DNA of 64,000 nt from Bin87 sp965208015 (GTDB taxonomy: Bacteria > Chloroflexota > Dehalococcoidia > Lucifugimonadales > UBA3495). Positions 8,938-17,005 of the stretch are shown piece by piece. Location of the stretch: NCBI GenBank assembly GCA_965208015.1, contig OZ242309.1, positions 1,426,001 through 1,490,000 of the forward strand. The letters are read 5' to 3'. Under the pieces are notes generated by a model. The model did not search any database. It was not told the origin of the DNA and saw only the letters and a list, made by a program, of their open reading frames with translations. A program made the position numbers and the translations under genes. Position 1 is the first letter of the stretch; the number at the start of each line of letters is the position of its first letter.

Positions 8938-9873
8938 ATGGCGAGAGTAGGTTTTATCGGTCTTGGAACCATGGGCGCCAGCATGGCGTACAACTGCCTG
9001 CGCGGCGGCAACGATATGGTGGTCCACGACATCCGGCGAGAGGCCGCAACCCAGCACCTGGAAGCAGGGGCACAATGGGCAGACACCCCCCGCGAGGTTG
9101 CCGAGGCCACCGACGTAGTATTCACCTCGCTGCCCGGCCCGGTGGAGGTTGAAGCGGTGTCGCTGGGCGAAGACGGGATCATGTCGGGCATGGCCTCAGG
9201 CAAAACCTACTTTGACCTCAGCACCAGTTCGCCCACGCTGATCCGGCAGATACATGATCGCGTGGCGGCGCAAGGCATCAACGTTCTGGACGCCCCCGTG
9301 AGCGGGGGCCCGGCCGGCGCAGCGAGTGGACGGCTGGCCATCTGGGTCGGGGGAGACAAGGCCGTGTTCGACCAGCACAAAGCGGTCCTCGACTCCATCG
9401 GTGACGCCGCGTATTACGTCGGCCCCATTGGCAGCGGGGCCGTCGCCAAGCTGGTGCACAACTGCGCCGGTTACATCGTCCAGACCGCGCTGGCCGAGGT
9501 GTTCACCATGGGCATCAAGGCGGGCGTCGACCCGCTGGCGCTTTGGCTGGCGGTGCGCAAGGGGGCCGGCGGACGCCGTGGAATGTTCGAGGGGTTGGCC
9601 CAGCACTTCCTGATCAACGATTACGATCCGCCGGACTTCGCCTTGCGGCTGGCGCGCAAGGATGTGGACCTGGCAGTCGCCGTCGGCCGAGAGTTCGACG
9701 TGCCGATGAAGCTGGCCAATACCACCCTGGCCGAGATGACCGAGGCCATGAACCGCGGCTGGGCCGGCCGCGACTCCAGAGTAGCGATGCTGCTGCAGCA
9801 AGAACGGGCCGGGATTGAAGTGGAGATTGACCCCGAGGACCTGCGGCAGGCGCTGGAAGAGCAGGGCGGCTAG
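8938..9873 (+). CDS. NAD(P)-dependent beta-hydroxyacid dehydrogenase (3-hydroxyisobutyrate dehydrogenase family)
   Basis: Rossmann-fold oxidoreductase for a small beta-hydroxyacid (3-hydroxyisobutyrate, tartronate semialdehyde or similar). The dinucleotide-binding loop VGFIGLGTMG begins at residue 3. The family substrate signature DAPVSGGPAGA and the catalytic-lysine segment GSGAVAKLVHNC are present. The ATG at 8938 is preferred over that at 8929 because AGGAG is nine bases upstream of it, whereas it abuts the earlier ATG. A GATAGAAT -10-like sequence lies near 8880. The 311-residue length is normal. Exact substrate unresolved. Confidence 0.92.
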   Translation: MARVGFIGLGTMGASMAYNCLRGGNDMVVHDIRREAATQHLEAGAQWADTPREVAEATDVVFTSLPGPVEVEAVSLGEDGIMSGMASGKTYFDLSTSSPTLIRQIHDRVAAQGINVLDAPVSGGPAGAASGRLAIWVGGDKAVFDQHKAVLDSIGDAAYYVGPIGSGAVAKLVHNCAGYIVQTALAEVFTMGIKAGVDPLALWLAVRKGAGGRRGMFEGLAQHFLINDYDPPDFALRLARKDVDLAVAVGREFDVPMKLANTTLAEMTEAMNRGWAGRDSRVAMLLQQERAGIEVEIDPEDLRQALEEQGG

Positions 9874-9904
9874 GTTTGTTGCCGCCCCACTATGAGGACA
9901 CGCC

Positions 9905-11092
9905 ATGGTCGTGCGAGCTACCGGCATAAACCCGGCGATGCTGCGCTGGGCGCGAGAACTGGCTGGCTACTCCATCGAGGAAGTAGCCAGCCGGATGAAG
10001 AGGGAACCTAGCCAGATTTCCGCGTGGGAATCAGGCGAGGAATTCCCGACTTGGCGGCAGTTTGAACGGTTGGCGCGGGATTTGTACCATCGACCAACCG
10101 CACTGTTTTTCTTTTGGGAACCTCCAGAAGAGGATCTGCCCACTGCGGAGTTCCGAAGGCTCCCTGCCACCGCTCTTGAAGATTTAGATCCAGATACTTG
10201 GCTCGCTGTTCGTCAAGCTAAAGCTCGACAGTTGGATTTAGCTGATCTGGCAGAATATGATGATCCAAACGCACGTCAAATCGTTGCAGACTTGAGCACT
10301 GACGTTGGGCCCGACTCAGTTGATGAGTTGGCTTCAGAAACTCGCAGATACTTCGGCATTCTTCCAGACGAACAATTTGAATGGGGTTCTGATGATAATG
10401 CCTTGGAAAAATGGCGCGATGTTGTCCAGTCGATGGGCGTGTGGGTATTCAAACGTTCCTTTCGACAGCGTGATATCGCGGGGTTCTGCTTGGATGGCAA
10501 TCTGTACCCGCTTGTGTATTTGAACAACGGTCAGCCAAAAGTGCGTCAGATTTTCACCCTATTTCACGAGTTGGCTCATTTGTTGTTCGGATTCAACCAC
10601 TTGGAACGTACTGATGTGCAGCATTACCTGGGCTCTTTGCACGGACATGACAGAGAGGTGGAAATTGCGTGCAACCGCTTCGCTGGGGAGTTCCTGGTTC
10701 CCGCTAGCCACTTCGTAAGGCAATTGGGACCGAATCCCGATCAGGAACCAACTGATGAGATTCTGACTGAGTTATCCCGCAATTACCGAGTTAGCCGGGA
10801 AGTTATCCTGCGGAAGTATTTCGACCAAGGTTGGATCGATAGCGCTTTCTACGACGAAACTGTGGCGCAATGGCGTTCCCAACAGTACGAAGGCCCGGCA
10901 AAGGCACAGGCGCGCGGCAATTATTTCGCAAACCAAGGCGCCTACCTCGGCACCAAATATGCTTCATTGGCTTTTCGGGGCTACTATCGGGGCGACTATG
11001 ATGTGGATCAGCTAGCAGAGTATTTAGACATCAAAGCTTCCAACATCGCCGGCTTAGAAAATTGGTTGGTTAGGAGGCTATCCTCAGAATGA
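9905..11092 (+). CDS. XRE-type HTH protein with ImmA/IrrE metallopeptidase domain
   Basis: A helix-turn-helix DNA-binding domain occupies residues ~5-60. A central IrrE/ImmA (DUF955) zinc-peptidase domain carries the HExxH motif in LFHELAHLLFG. Such proteins act as antitoxin or repressor partners of PIN-like toxins, or as proteases that inactivate repressors. The stop overlaps the start of the following PIN gene (ATGA), indicating translational coupling. Base composition is noticeably more AT-rich than the flanking metabolic genes, consistent with acquisition. The C-terminal ~100 residues have no domain that I recognise. Confidence 0.88.
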   Translation: MVVRATGINPAMLRWARELAGYSIEEVASRMKREPSQISAWESGEEFPTWRQFERLARDLYHRPTALFFFWEPPEEDLPTAEFRRLPATALEDLDPDTWLAVRQAKARQLDLADLAEYDDPNARQIVADLSTDVGPDSVDELASETRRYFGILPDEQFEWGSDDNALEKWRDVVQSMGVWVFKRSFRQRDIAGFCLDGNLYPLVYLNNGQPKVRQIFTLFHELAHLLFGFNHLERTDVQHYLGSLHGHDREVEIACNRFAGEFLVPASHFVRQLGPNPDQEPTDEILTELSRNYRVSREVILRKYFDQGWIDSAFYDETVAQWRSQQYEGPAKAQARGNYFANQGAYLGTKYASLAFRGYYRGDYDVDQLAEYLDIKASNIAGLENWLVRRLSSE

Positions 11093-11571
11093 TGGACTAC
11101 GCCTTTGACACCAATACCATTAGCCAGATTTACCGCTTCTATTACAAAGATAGATTCCCAAGCTTTTGGGAGAGGTTCGATGACCTCGTTCTCACGGGAC
11201 GCGCTGGTTCAGTCAGTGAAGTCGAAGCAGAGCTGACCCGTAGGACTGGTTTGGAGTCTGCGGTTCAGGAGATGAAACGGCTAAACCCGAATATGTTCGG
11301 CTTGCCTACTCCCGAGGAGCAGCAATTCGTCGGTCAGATATTCGCGGTTCGTCAATTCAACGGGCTGATCAGCGCGAAAGCTCGGGCCAAGGGGACACCG
11401 GTGGCCGACCCATTTCTCATCGCCAAAGTGGGCGCTGGCTTTGCATCGACCGTGGTGACCGAAGAAGTCTTGAGACCTAACGCAGTCAGGATTCCAAATG
11501 TGTGCGCACACTTCGGCATCGATTGCATCAATCTTCAACAATTGATGGAACGTAAGAGATGGAGGTTTTAG
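11089..11571 (+). CDS. PIN-like (DUF4411-type) putative toxin nuclease
   Basis: Predicted ribonuclease of the PIN fold. It begins MDYAFDTNTIS with an early acidic residue, has a mid-protein Glu (SEVEAEL), and a later Asp in PVADPFLIAKV, the usual three acidic positions. The 160-residue length fits DUF4411. It is translated from an ATG overlapping the stop of the XRE-ImmA gene, the partner that usually precedes this family. I infer a type II toxin-antitoxin-like module; activity is untested. Confidence 0.83.
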   Translation: MMDYAFDTNTISQIYRFYYKDRFPSFWERFDDLVLTGRAGSVSEVEAELTRRTGLESAVQEMKRLNPNMFGLPTPEEQQFVGQIFAVRQFNGLISAKARAKGTPVADPFLIAKVGAGFASTVVTEEVLRPNAVRIPNVCAHFGIDCINLQQLMERKRWRF

Positions 11572-11575
11572 TGGA

Positions 11576-13045
11576 CTAATCCGCCGCTGCCGCCCAGCGC
11601 AGCACGGGACGCCGTGCGGCGGTCGCTTCGTCGAGCCGCGAGACCGGCGTGGAGTGCGGCGCGTGCTGGACCAGCTCCGGCTCGGAGGTGGCCTCCGCGT
11701 CGATGACGCGCAGGGCGTCGATGAATGCGTCCAGCGTCTCCTTGGTTTCCGACTCGGTGGGCTCGATCATCAAAGCTTCGTGCACGATCAGAGGGAAATA
11801 CATCGTCGGCGCGTGGAAACCATAGTCCAACAGCCGTTTCGCCACTTCCAGCCCGCTGACGCCGCGCTCCCGCTGCCGGTCCGCGGAGAAAACCACTTCG
11901 TGCATGCAGGTGCGGTCGTAGGGCAGCTCGTAGATGTCCTTGAGCGACTCCATGATGTAGTTGGCGTTGAGGACCGCGTTGCCGCTGATTGAAAGCAGGC
12001 CGGTCGCTCCCAGGGTGCGGATGTAGGTGTAAGCGCGCACCAGGACGCCAAAGTTGCCGTGGAACCCGCTGATCTTGCCGATGCTCCGCTCCGGTTCGGA
12101 GAGAGCATACTCGCCGCTGTCGTTCGCGGCCACCACCGGGGCGGCCAGGTATGGAGCAAGATTTTCGCCGCAGCAGACGGGACCGGCGCCCGGTCCGCCG
12201 CCGCCGTGGGGGGTGCTGAAGGTCTTGTGCAGGTTCAGATGGCAGACGTCGAAGCCCAGTTCGCCGAGCTTGGCACGTCCGAGCAGCGCGTTCATGTTCG
12301 CGCCGTCGCCGTAAACCAGGCCGCCGCAATCGTGGACGATCTGGCAGACTTCCAGGATGTTGGTGTCGAACAGCCCCAGGGTGCTGGGCAGGGTGATCAT
12401 CACCCCGGCGAGGTCGTCGCCGGCTATGTCCCTGAGCGCCGCCAAATCGGTGTTGCCGTCCGCATCGGATGGGATGGTGACCACGTCGAAGCCGGCCATC
12501 GCCGCGGAGGCGGGGTTGGTGCCGTGGGCGCTGTCCGGGATGCCCATCTTGGTGCGGCCGGAGTCGCCGCGAGCCAGGTGGTACGCGCGCATCATGAGCA
12601 CGCCGCCCAGTTCGCCGTGGGCGCCGGCGAGGGTCGCCAGGCTGGTCGCGGCCATGCCGGTGACTTCGGTGAGGAAGTCCTGCAACCGATAGAGCAACTC
12701 CAGCGCTCCCTGGGATTGCTCGGCCGGCTGCTGGGGATGGATCCCGGCGAACCCGGGCAGGAAGGCCACTTCGTCGTTGATCTTGGGGTTGTACTTCATG
12801 GTGCACGAACCCAGCGGGTAGAAATGGGTGTCGATGCTGAAGTTCAACTGGCTGAGCGAGGTGAAATACTGCACCACCTCGGGCTCCGACACCTCGGGCA
12901 GGGGCAAATCATCCCGCAGGTATGCCGGATCCGGCAGGGGCGCCGCCGGAACGTCCAGGCCCGGGGTGATGACACCGACGCGGCCGGGTACGCTGCGGTC
13001 CATCAGCAGGCTGGTGGTGTCTCGGTTGCCGCCTTTGTTCAACAT
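11576..13045 (-). CDS. gcvPB: Glycine dehydrogenase (decarboxylating) subunit 2
   Basis: Catalytic half of the split P-protein of the glycine cleavage system. It decarboxylates glycine with PLP and passes aminomethyl to lipoylated GcvH. The PLP lysine is Lys274 in LNLHKTFSTPHGGGG. PLGSCTMKYNP near residue 80 is a family signature. The start ATG has AGGAG nine bases upstream. The partner gcvPA lies upstream on the same strand but is separated by a membrane protein gene. gcvT, gcvH and lpd are not in the window. The gene ends four bases from the convergent PIN gene, with no obvious terminator between. Confidence 0.96.
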   Translation of the reverse strand: MLNKGGNRDTTSLLMDRSVPGRVGVITPGLDVPAAPLPDPAYLRDDLPLPEVSEPEVVQYFTSLSQLNFSIDTHFYPLGSCTMKYNPKINDEVAFLPGFAGIHPQQPAEQSQGALELLYRLQDFLTEVTGMAATSLATLAGAHGELGGVLMMRAYHLARGDSGRTKMGIPDSAHGTNPASAAMAGFDVVTIPSDADGNTDLAALRDIAGDDLAGVMITLPSTLGLFDTNILEVCQIVHDCGGLVYGDGANMNALLGRAKLGELGFDVCHLNLHKTFSTPHGGGGPGAGPVCCGENLAPYLAAPVVAANDSGEYALSEPERSIGKISGFHGNFGVLVRAYTYIRTLGATGLLSISGNAVLNANYIMESLKDIYELPYDRTCMHEVVFSADRQRERGVSGLEVAKRLLDYGFHAPTMYFPLIVHEALMIEPTESETKETLDAFIDALRVIDAEATSEPELVQHAPHSTPVSRLDEATAARRPVLRWAAAAD

Positions 13046-13163
13046 CGTTCGTAGTCTCCTGGTTTAGTGGCACTTCCTGCGATCGCCGGCCCGGGTGACG
13101 GGAGGGTGTGAGGGAACAGCCGATGTGCAGGTTTTCAGCAACTAGCTTCCGTTGGATGCGCCG

Positions 13164-13787
13164 CTAGGTTGAGCGCTTGATTCTTCTAACTACAAGGGAA
13201 AGTATCCGGTGACCCTTCCAACTCCACGCAAAACTGAGTAATACGAACGCCACCATGCTCGCCACGAAGGTAGGCACGCCTCCCCAAGGAAAGAGCAAAG
13301 TGGTCCCGAAGATCGCGCAAAGCGCGGCGATAACGACAACCCAGACCACGGTGCGCCACAAGACACGCCGGTTGAGCCGGCGGTCGGCAGCGCGGACTAT
13401 TTCCTCGACTTCTTCCGGAGTGGCATCGTCCCAGCGCGCCATCTGGGCGTTCATGTGGCGGATCTGCTTCCGGAGGGCCATGGACCCGCAGACGAACATG
13501 CTGCAAGATACGAAACTCATCACCATGATGCCGGCCAGGAACCCGATCTCGAACCACAGGGTTCCGGCGGGCAGCCAGGCGACGCGGCCAGCCAGCAACG
13601 CCCGCGCGATTATCAGGGCCAGCATGAGGCCGGCGATCCCGAAACCCACGATGAACAACGTGCGTTCTCTGACCCACAGGCCGAACCATTTGACGTATCC
13701 CTCGCGCTCGGATGCTCCCTCTTCTTCATCAAAGGGATCCGTATAGCGCCGCATTCTGCGCAGGTTGGACGATCCGCGGTCAATCAT
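13164..13787 (-). CDS. Four-helix membrane protein of unknown function
   Basis: 207 residues with four clear hydrophobic segments: about residues 44-66, 79-104, 146-166 and 168-190. A charged soluble loop (RKQIRHMNAQMARWDD..) separates helices 2 and 3. The N-terminus is acidic and the C-terminus basic (RRIKRST), so both ends are probably cytoplasmic. I recognise no family. It is located between gcvPA and gcvPB on the same strand, an unusual interruption of that pair. The role is unknown. Confidence 0.75.
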   Translation of the reverse strand: MIDRGSSNLRRMRRYTDPFDEEEGASEREGYVKWFGLWVRERTLFIVGFGIAGLMLALIIARALLAGRVAWLPAGTLWFEIGFLAGIMVMSFVSCSMFVCGSMALRKQIRHMNAQMARWDDATPEEVEEIVRAADRRLNRRVLWRTVVWVVVIAALCAIFGTTLLFPWGGVPTFVASMVAFVLLSFAWSWKGHRILSLVVRRIKRST

Positions 13788-13863
13788 AGCGATTCGCTCG
13801 GGTGGTTCCGGGTTCGCGTGGATACTCGCATCAGGTCACGGACAATTGCCAGGTCGGGGCGAT

Positions 13864-15189
13864 CTAATTCGCTGACCCCAAAGCGTCCACCAGAGCGTCG
13901 ATGTCATCGCGGGAGTTCATCTCGGTGACGCACAGCAACATGCCGTTCTCGAACCGGTCGCTGACGTCGAGTCCGCCCAGTATGTTGCGCTCCATGAGCC
14001 GGCGGTTGATCTTAACCGGAGCTTCCGGACAACTGACCACAAACTCCTGGAAGAATTCTCCTGACTGCGGCAGGGAATATCCGTCCAAGTCGGCAATTGC
14101 AGAGGCGGCATAGTGCGCCTTGTGATAGCAAAGTTCGGCAACTTGACGCAGGCCGTGCCGGCCCATCGCCGCCATATAGATGGTCGACGCCAGAGCGTAC
14201 AGAGCCTCGTTGGTGCAGATGTTGGATGTGGCCCGCTCCCGCCGGATGTGCTGCTCGCGCGTCTGCAGGGTCAGGACGTAGCCGGTGCGACCCTGGGTAT
14301 CGGTGGTTCGGCCCACCAGACGGCTGGGCATCTGGCGGATGTACTGCTGCTTGCAGCTGAACAGGCCCAGATACGGCCCGCCGAAAGAGGGCGGGATGCC
14401 AATGGGCTGTCCCTCGCCGGTCACGATGTCCGCGCCGAAATCGCCCGGCGGCTTGAGCATCCCCATGGCCAGGGGATCGGCCGACACCACCAGCAGGGCT
14501 CCGTCGTCGTGGGCAGTTGCGGCCAGGCCGGCGAGATCGTCGAGGCCACCATAGAAGTTGGGATACTGGGCCACCACGCCGGCGGTGGCTTCCGTAACAT
14601 TCGCCCCGATATCAGCCGTCGGCACAATGTCGATGGCAATGCCCTGGGCCTGGCAATAGGTGGCGATCACCTGGCGGTAGGCCGGCGCGACGGTGTCGCT
14701 GACGACCACCTGCTGTCGACGGGTGACGCGACAGGCCATCAGCACCGCCTCGGCGAGGCTGGTGGCGCCGTCGTACATCCCGGCGTTGGCGACTTCCATG
14801 CCGTAGAGGGCACTGATCATCGTCTGGAACTCGAAGATGACCTGCAACGTGCCCTGGGACACCTCCGGCTGGTAGGGCGTGTAGGCGGTCAGAAACTCAC
14901 CGCGGGTCATGACCGCTTTCACTATGGAGGGAATGAAGTGGTAGTAGCTGCCAGCGCCCAGGAACGACGGACCACTGGACAAGGAACGATTACGGCCGGC
15001 CATCGCACCCAGTTCCCGCTGGATCTCCAGCTCCGACATCGGGTCGGGGAGCCGCAGGGGAGGGTTCCGGTAATCGTCCGGTATGTCGGCGAACAGCTCG
15101 TCAACGCTGCTCAGGCCAACCGCGGCCAGCAAATCGTCCTGCTCGGCAATGGTGTTGGGGATGTAGTGCGATTGAAAATTCGTTACCAT
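13864..15189 (-). CDS. gcvPA: Glycine dehydrogenase (decarboxylating) subunit 1
   Basis: Non-PLP-binding subunit of the split glycine decarboxylase, partner of GcvPB. The 441-residue length and N-terminal HYIPNTIAEQ are typical, as are SFLGAGSYYHF and TREQHIRRERATSNICTN. Its ATG at 15189 lies inside the end of the SfiI-like restriction gene: the two frames share ATGGTAA. Expression of this housekeeping subunit therefore appears coupled to the restriction-modification genes. A downstream membrane protein separates it from gcvPB. Confidence 0.96.
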   Translation of the reverse strand: MVTNFQSHYIPNTIAEQDDLLAAVGLSSVDELFADIPDDYRNPPLRLPDPMSELEIQRELGAMAGRNRSLSSGPSFLGAGSYYHFIPSIVKAVMTRGEFLTAYTPYQPEVSQGTLQVIFEFQTMISALYGMEVANAGMYDGATSLAEAVLMACRVTRRQQVVVSDTVAPAYRQVIATYCQAQGIAIDIVPTADIGANVTEATAGVVAQYPNFYGGLDDLAGLAATAHDDGALLVVSADPLAMGMLKPPGDFGADIVTGEGQPIGIPPSFGGPYLGLFSCKQQYIRQMPSRLVGRTTDTQGRTGYVLTLQTREQHIRRERATSNICTNEALYALASTIYMAAMGRHGLRQVAELCYHKAHYAASAIADLDGYSLPQSGEFFQEFVVSCPEAPVKINRRLMERNILGGLDVSDRFENGMLLCVTEMNSRDDIDALVDALGSAN

Positions 15190-15938
15190 TCGGGGATCTC
15201 CGTGGGAATCAGTTCAGTCATCCCAAACGAGCGGTTGGCTGGGTCGGCGGCAATATTCTGAACGCGCCAGTTAGCCTTTTTCTTGAGGGCCACTAAACCT
15301 ATTCGAACCCGAAACGCCTCGCCCCGCGTCGTCGCATTGCGCCCGGCCAACCAGATTGTATCGTCAGCGGTGGGGTTGTAGCGATCTTGCAAAAGCCCGT
15401 TAGGCAGGCAAAGGACTGAAATGGATTCGAGGCGGTTCGGATTATCGTTAGCCGCGTTTTCAGCGTAATTATACTTGACAAATATCGTTGTAGTCAGATA
15501 TCCGCCGCCTCGAACCTCCGCAATGGGGTCCATTTCACCTGCAACGTCAACAGGCTGACGCTGCCTGATCTGGCGGATACGCATTGAGGTTTGTGAAGTT
15601 TGAATAGTGGCGGTGCGTGCGCCGTCAATTTTTTCCGCCTTAGAATCGACGAACAGCGCCTGCCTCACGGCGTATTCCGGTTGGAAAAGGTAAGTAGCCC
15701 GCTTGTAGTCAATTTTGCCGAACAGGCGCACCGGGATAGTTGGCATTCCCAGCCGGTCCAATGCTTCGCGCGTAATGTCCTCGCCAATGTCGGCCACCAA
15801 GTCGGATTCACCGGTGAAAATTTCAATGGCGTCATCCCGAAAATCATAGATTGCTTGCACCACCATTCGCAAGGTAGCCTTTTCCACCTGCTCGATGATG
15901 CCCAGATCGGCCCTGAGTGCGTCAGAGCTCAGGGTCAT
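15183..15938 (-). CDS. SfiI-family type II restriction endonuclease
   Basis: Resembles SfiI along its whole length (251 residues versus 269). Shared blocks include VEKATLRMVVQA, GEDITREAL, KIDYKRATYL, LFVDSKAE, RYNP and RGEAFRVRI. The PD-(D/E)xK site maps to Asp77 (IDYK), Asp98 and Lys100 (VDSK). SfiI is a tetramer that cuts GGCCNNNNNGGCC. I compared with SfiI from memory, so identity of the target is inference. The ATG overlaps the stop of the upstream methyltransferase by ATGA, and its stop overlaps the gcvPA start. Composition is AT-richer than gcvPA and gcvPB. Confidence 0.88.
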   Translation of the reverse strand: MTLSSDALRADLGIIEQVEKATLRMVVQAIYDFRDDAIEIFTGESDLVADIGEDITREALDRLGMPTIPVRLFGKIDYKRATYLFQPEYAVRQALFVDSKAEKIDGARTATIQTSQTSMRIRQIRQRQPVDVAGEMDPIAEVRGGGYLTTTIFVKYNYAENAANDNPNRLESISVLCLPNGLLQDRYNPTADDTIWLAGRNATTRGEAFRVRIGLVALKKKANWRVQNIAADPANRSFGMTELIPTEIPEW

Positions 15939-16891
15939 CTGAGCAACCGTGGGGGAGTTGCCAATGATTCCTCAATGCGCCGCTTGGCCAATCTCACACT
16001 CTCCGAGTTGATGTCGAACCCCACAAACCGCCGGCCCAATTCTATGGCCGCCAGCGCCGTAGTTCCGCTGCCGGCAAAACAATCCAAAACCAGGTCGCCC
16101 GGTTCTGTGAGCAGCTTTATGATCCGCCTGGGCAACTCAACCGGGAACTGTGACTCATGCTCATTATTGGAGCGAACAGAGGGGATGTTCCAGACTGCCC
16201 TCGAACCCCATTCCGCCCATTCACCTGCGTCCAGACGCTCCCGGTTCACGACCGTGATGCCCGGCTTCCAAAAGATGAGCACGTGCTCGAATTCGTCAAC
16301 AGAGCGGTACGACAAGCTGTGCCAACGACTGTTTTCCCAGCAAGGATCTTTGACCCACACGCGGCGATCGTACAGATAAAATCCAGCCTCTGCAGCCCAC
16401 TGCTCGACCAAGCCGGCGGTAAGTTGCACTCGCGTTTGCGTCGCGTATTTGCCGCCTCGAACGTTATTGTTTTTCAGGCGACGATCAATGGTTTGCTCGC
16501 TGCATCCCAACAGGGCGGCCAACTGGTATTTGTCGAATCCGGGGTTGGCCTGCTGCGCGTTCAGCACTTGCTCCCGGGTGATTTTCACCTTCTTGGCGCT
16601 AACGTTATCGGCTTGGATCCGGGGCATATCCGGGTCTTCAAAGGCCAAAATATCGGCGATGTTGACGCCCAAGAATCCCCCCGGCGCAATGACGTCGAAA
16701 TGGCCGGCGATAGTTTCACTCAGGAGATCTTGCCATTGCCGGAAATTCAGCCCTTCCTCGTAGGACTTGCCGACGAAGTACGGCGGTGACCAAAAGCTCA
16801 ATGCCAGCGACTCAGGAATCACCTTCGTAAGCAAATCAAGAACATCGCCCTGGTATATGTCGTTGGGCAGCAAGAAACCCGATTCGCTCAT
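15935..16891 (-). CDS. Type II DNA methyltransferase (beta class, probably N4-cytosine), partner of the SfiI-like enzyme
   Basis: Modification enzyme of the R-M pair. Motif IV SPPYF is at residues 35-39, before the SAM-binding motif I FAGSGTT at 272-278, the beta-class order. SPPY favours N4-cytosine methylation. Between the two is a long target-recognition region with a helix-turn-helix-like segment (YQLAALLGCSEQTIDRRL). The frame is open upstream to 16927, but the ATG at 16891 has GAGGAG six bases before it, giving 318 residues. The end overlaps the endonuclease start. Confidence 0.88.
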   Translation of the reverse strand: MSESGFLLPNDIYQGDVLDLLTKVIPESLALSFWSPPYFVGKSYEEGLNFRQWQDLLSETIAGHFDVIAPGGFLGVNIADILAFEDPDMPRIQADNVSAKKVKITREQVLNAQQANPGFDKYQLAALLGCSEQTIDRRLKNNNVRGGKYATQTRVQLTAGLVEQWAAEAGFYLYDRRVWVKDPCWENSRWHSLSYRSVDEFEHVLIFWKPGITVVNRERLDAGEWAEWGSRAVWNIPSVRSNNEHESQFPVELPRRIIKLLTEPGDLVLDCFAGSGTTALAAIELGRRFVGFDINSESVRLAKRRIEESLATPPRLLR

Positions 16892-17005
16892 GCTGATCTC
16901 CTCGACGAGGATCATTGGGAACGCCAATTACGCGCCTTGATAGCGTATCGTCGTCGTTCAGCAACCCCGGCGTCAAGCGCACCCTGTCATCAATGTTCGG
17001 TTCAT

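Noticed and set aside
12059..13054. Plus-strand open frame opposite gcvPB
   Set aside because: No recognisable protein features; antisense of a conserved gene.
14113..15261. Plus-strand open frame opposite gcvPA
   Set aside because: Composition-driven shadow; gcvPA on the other strand has strong homology features.
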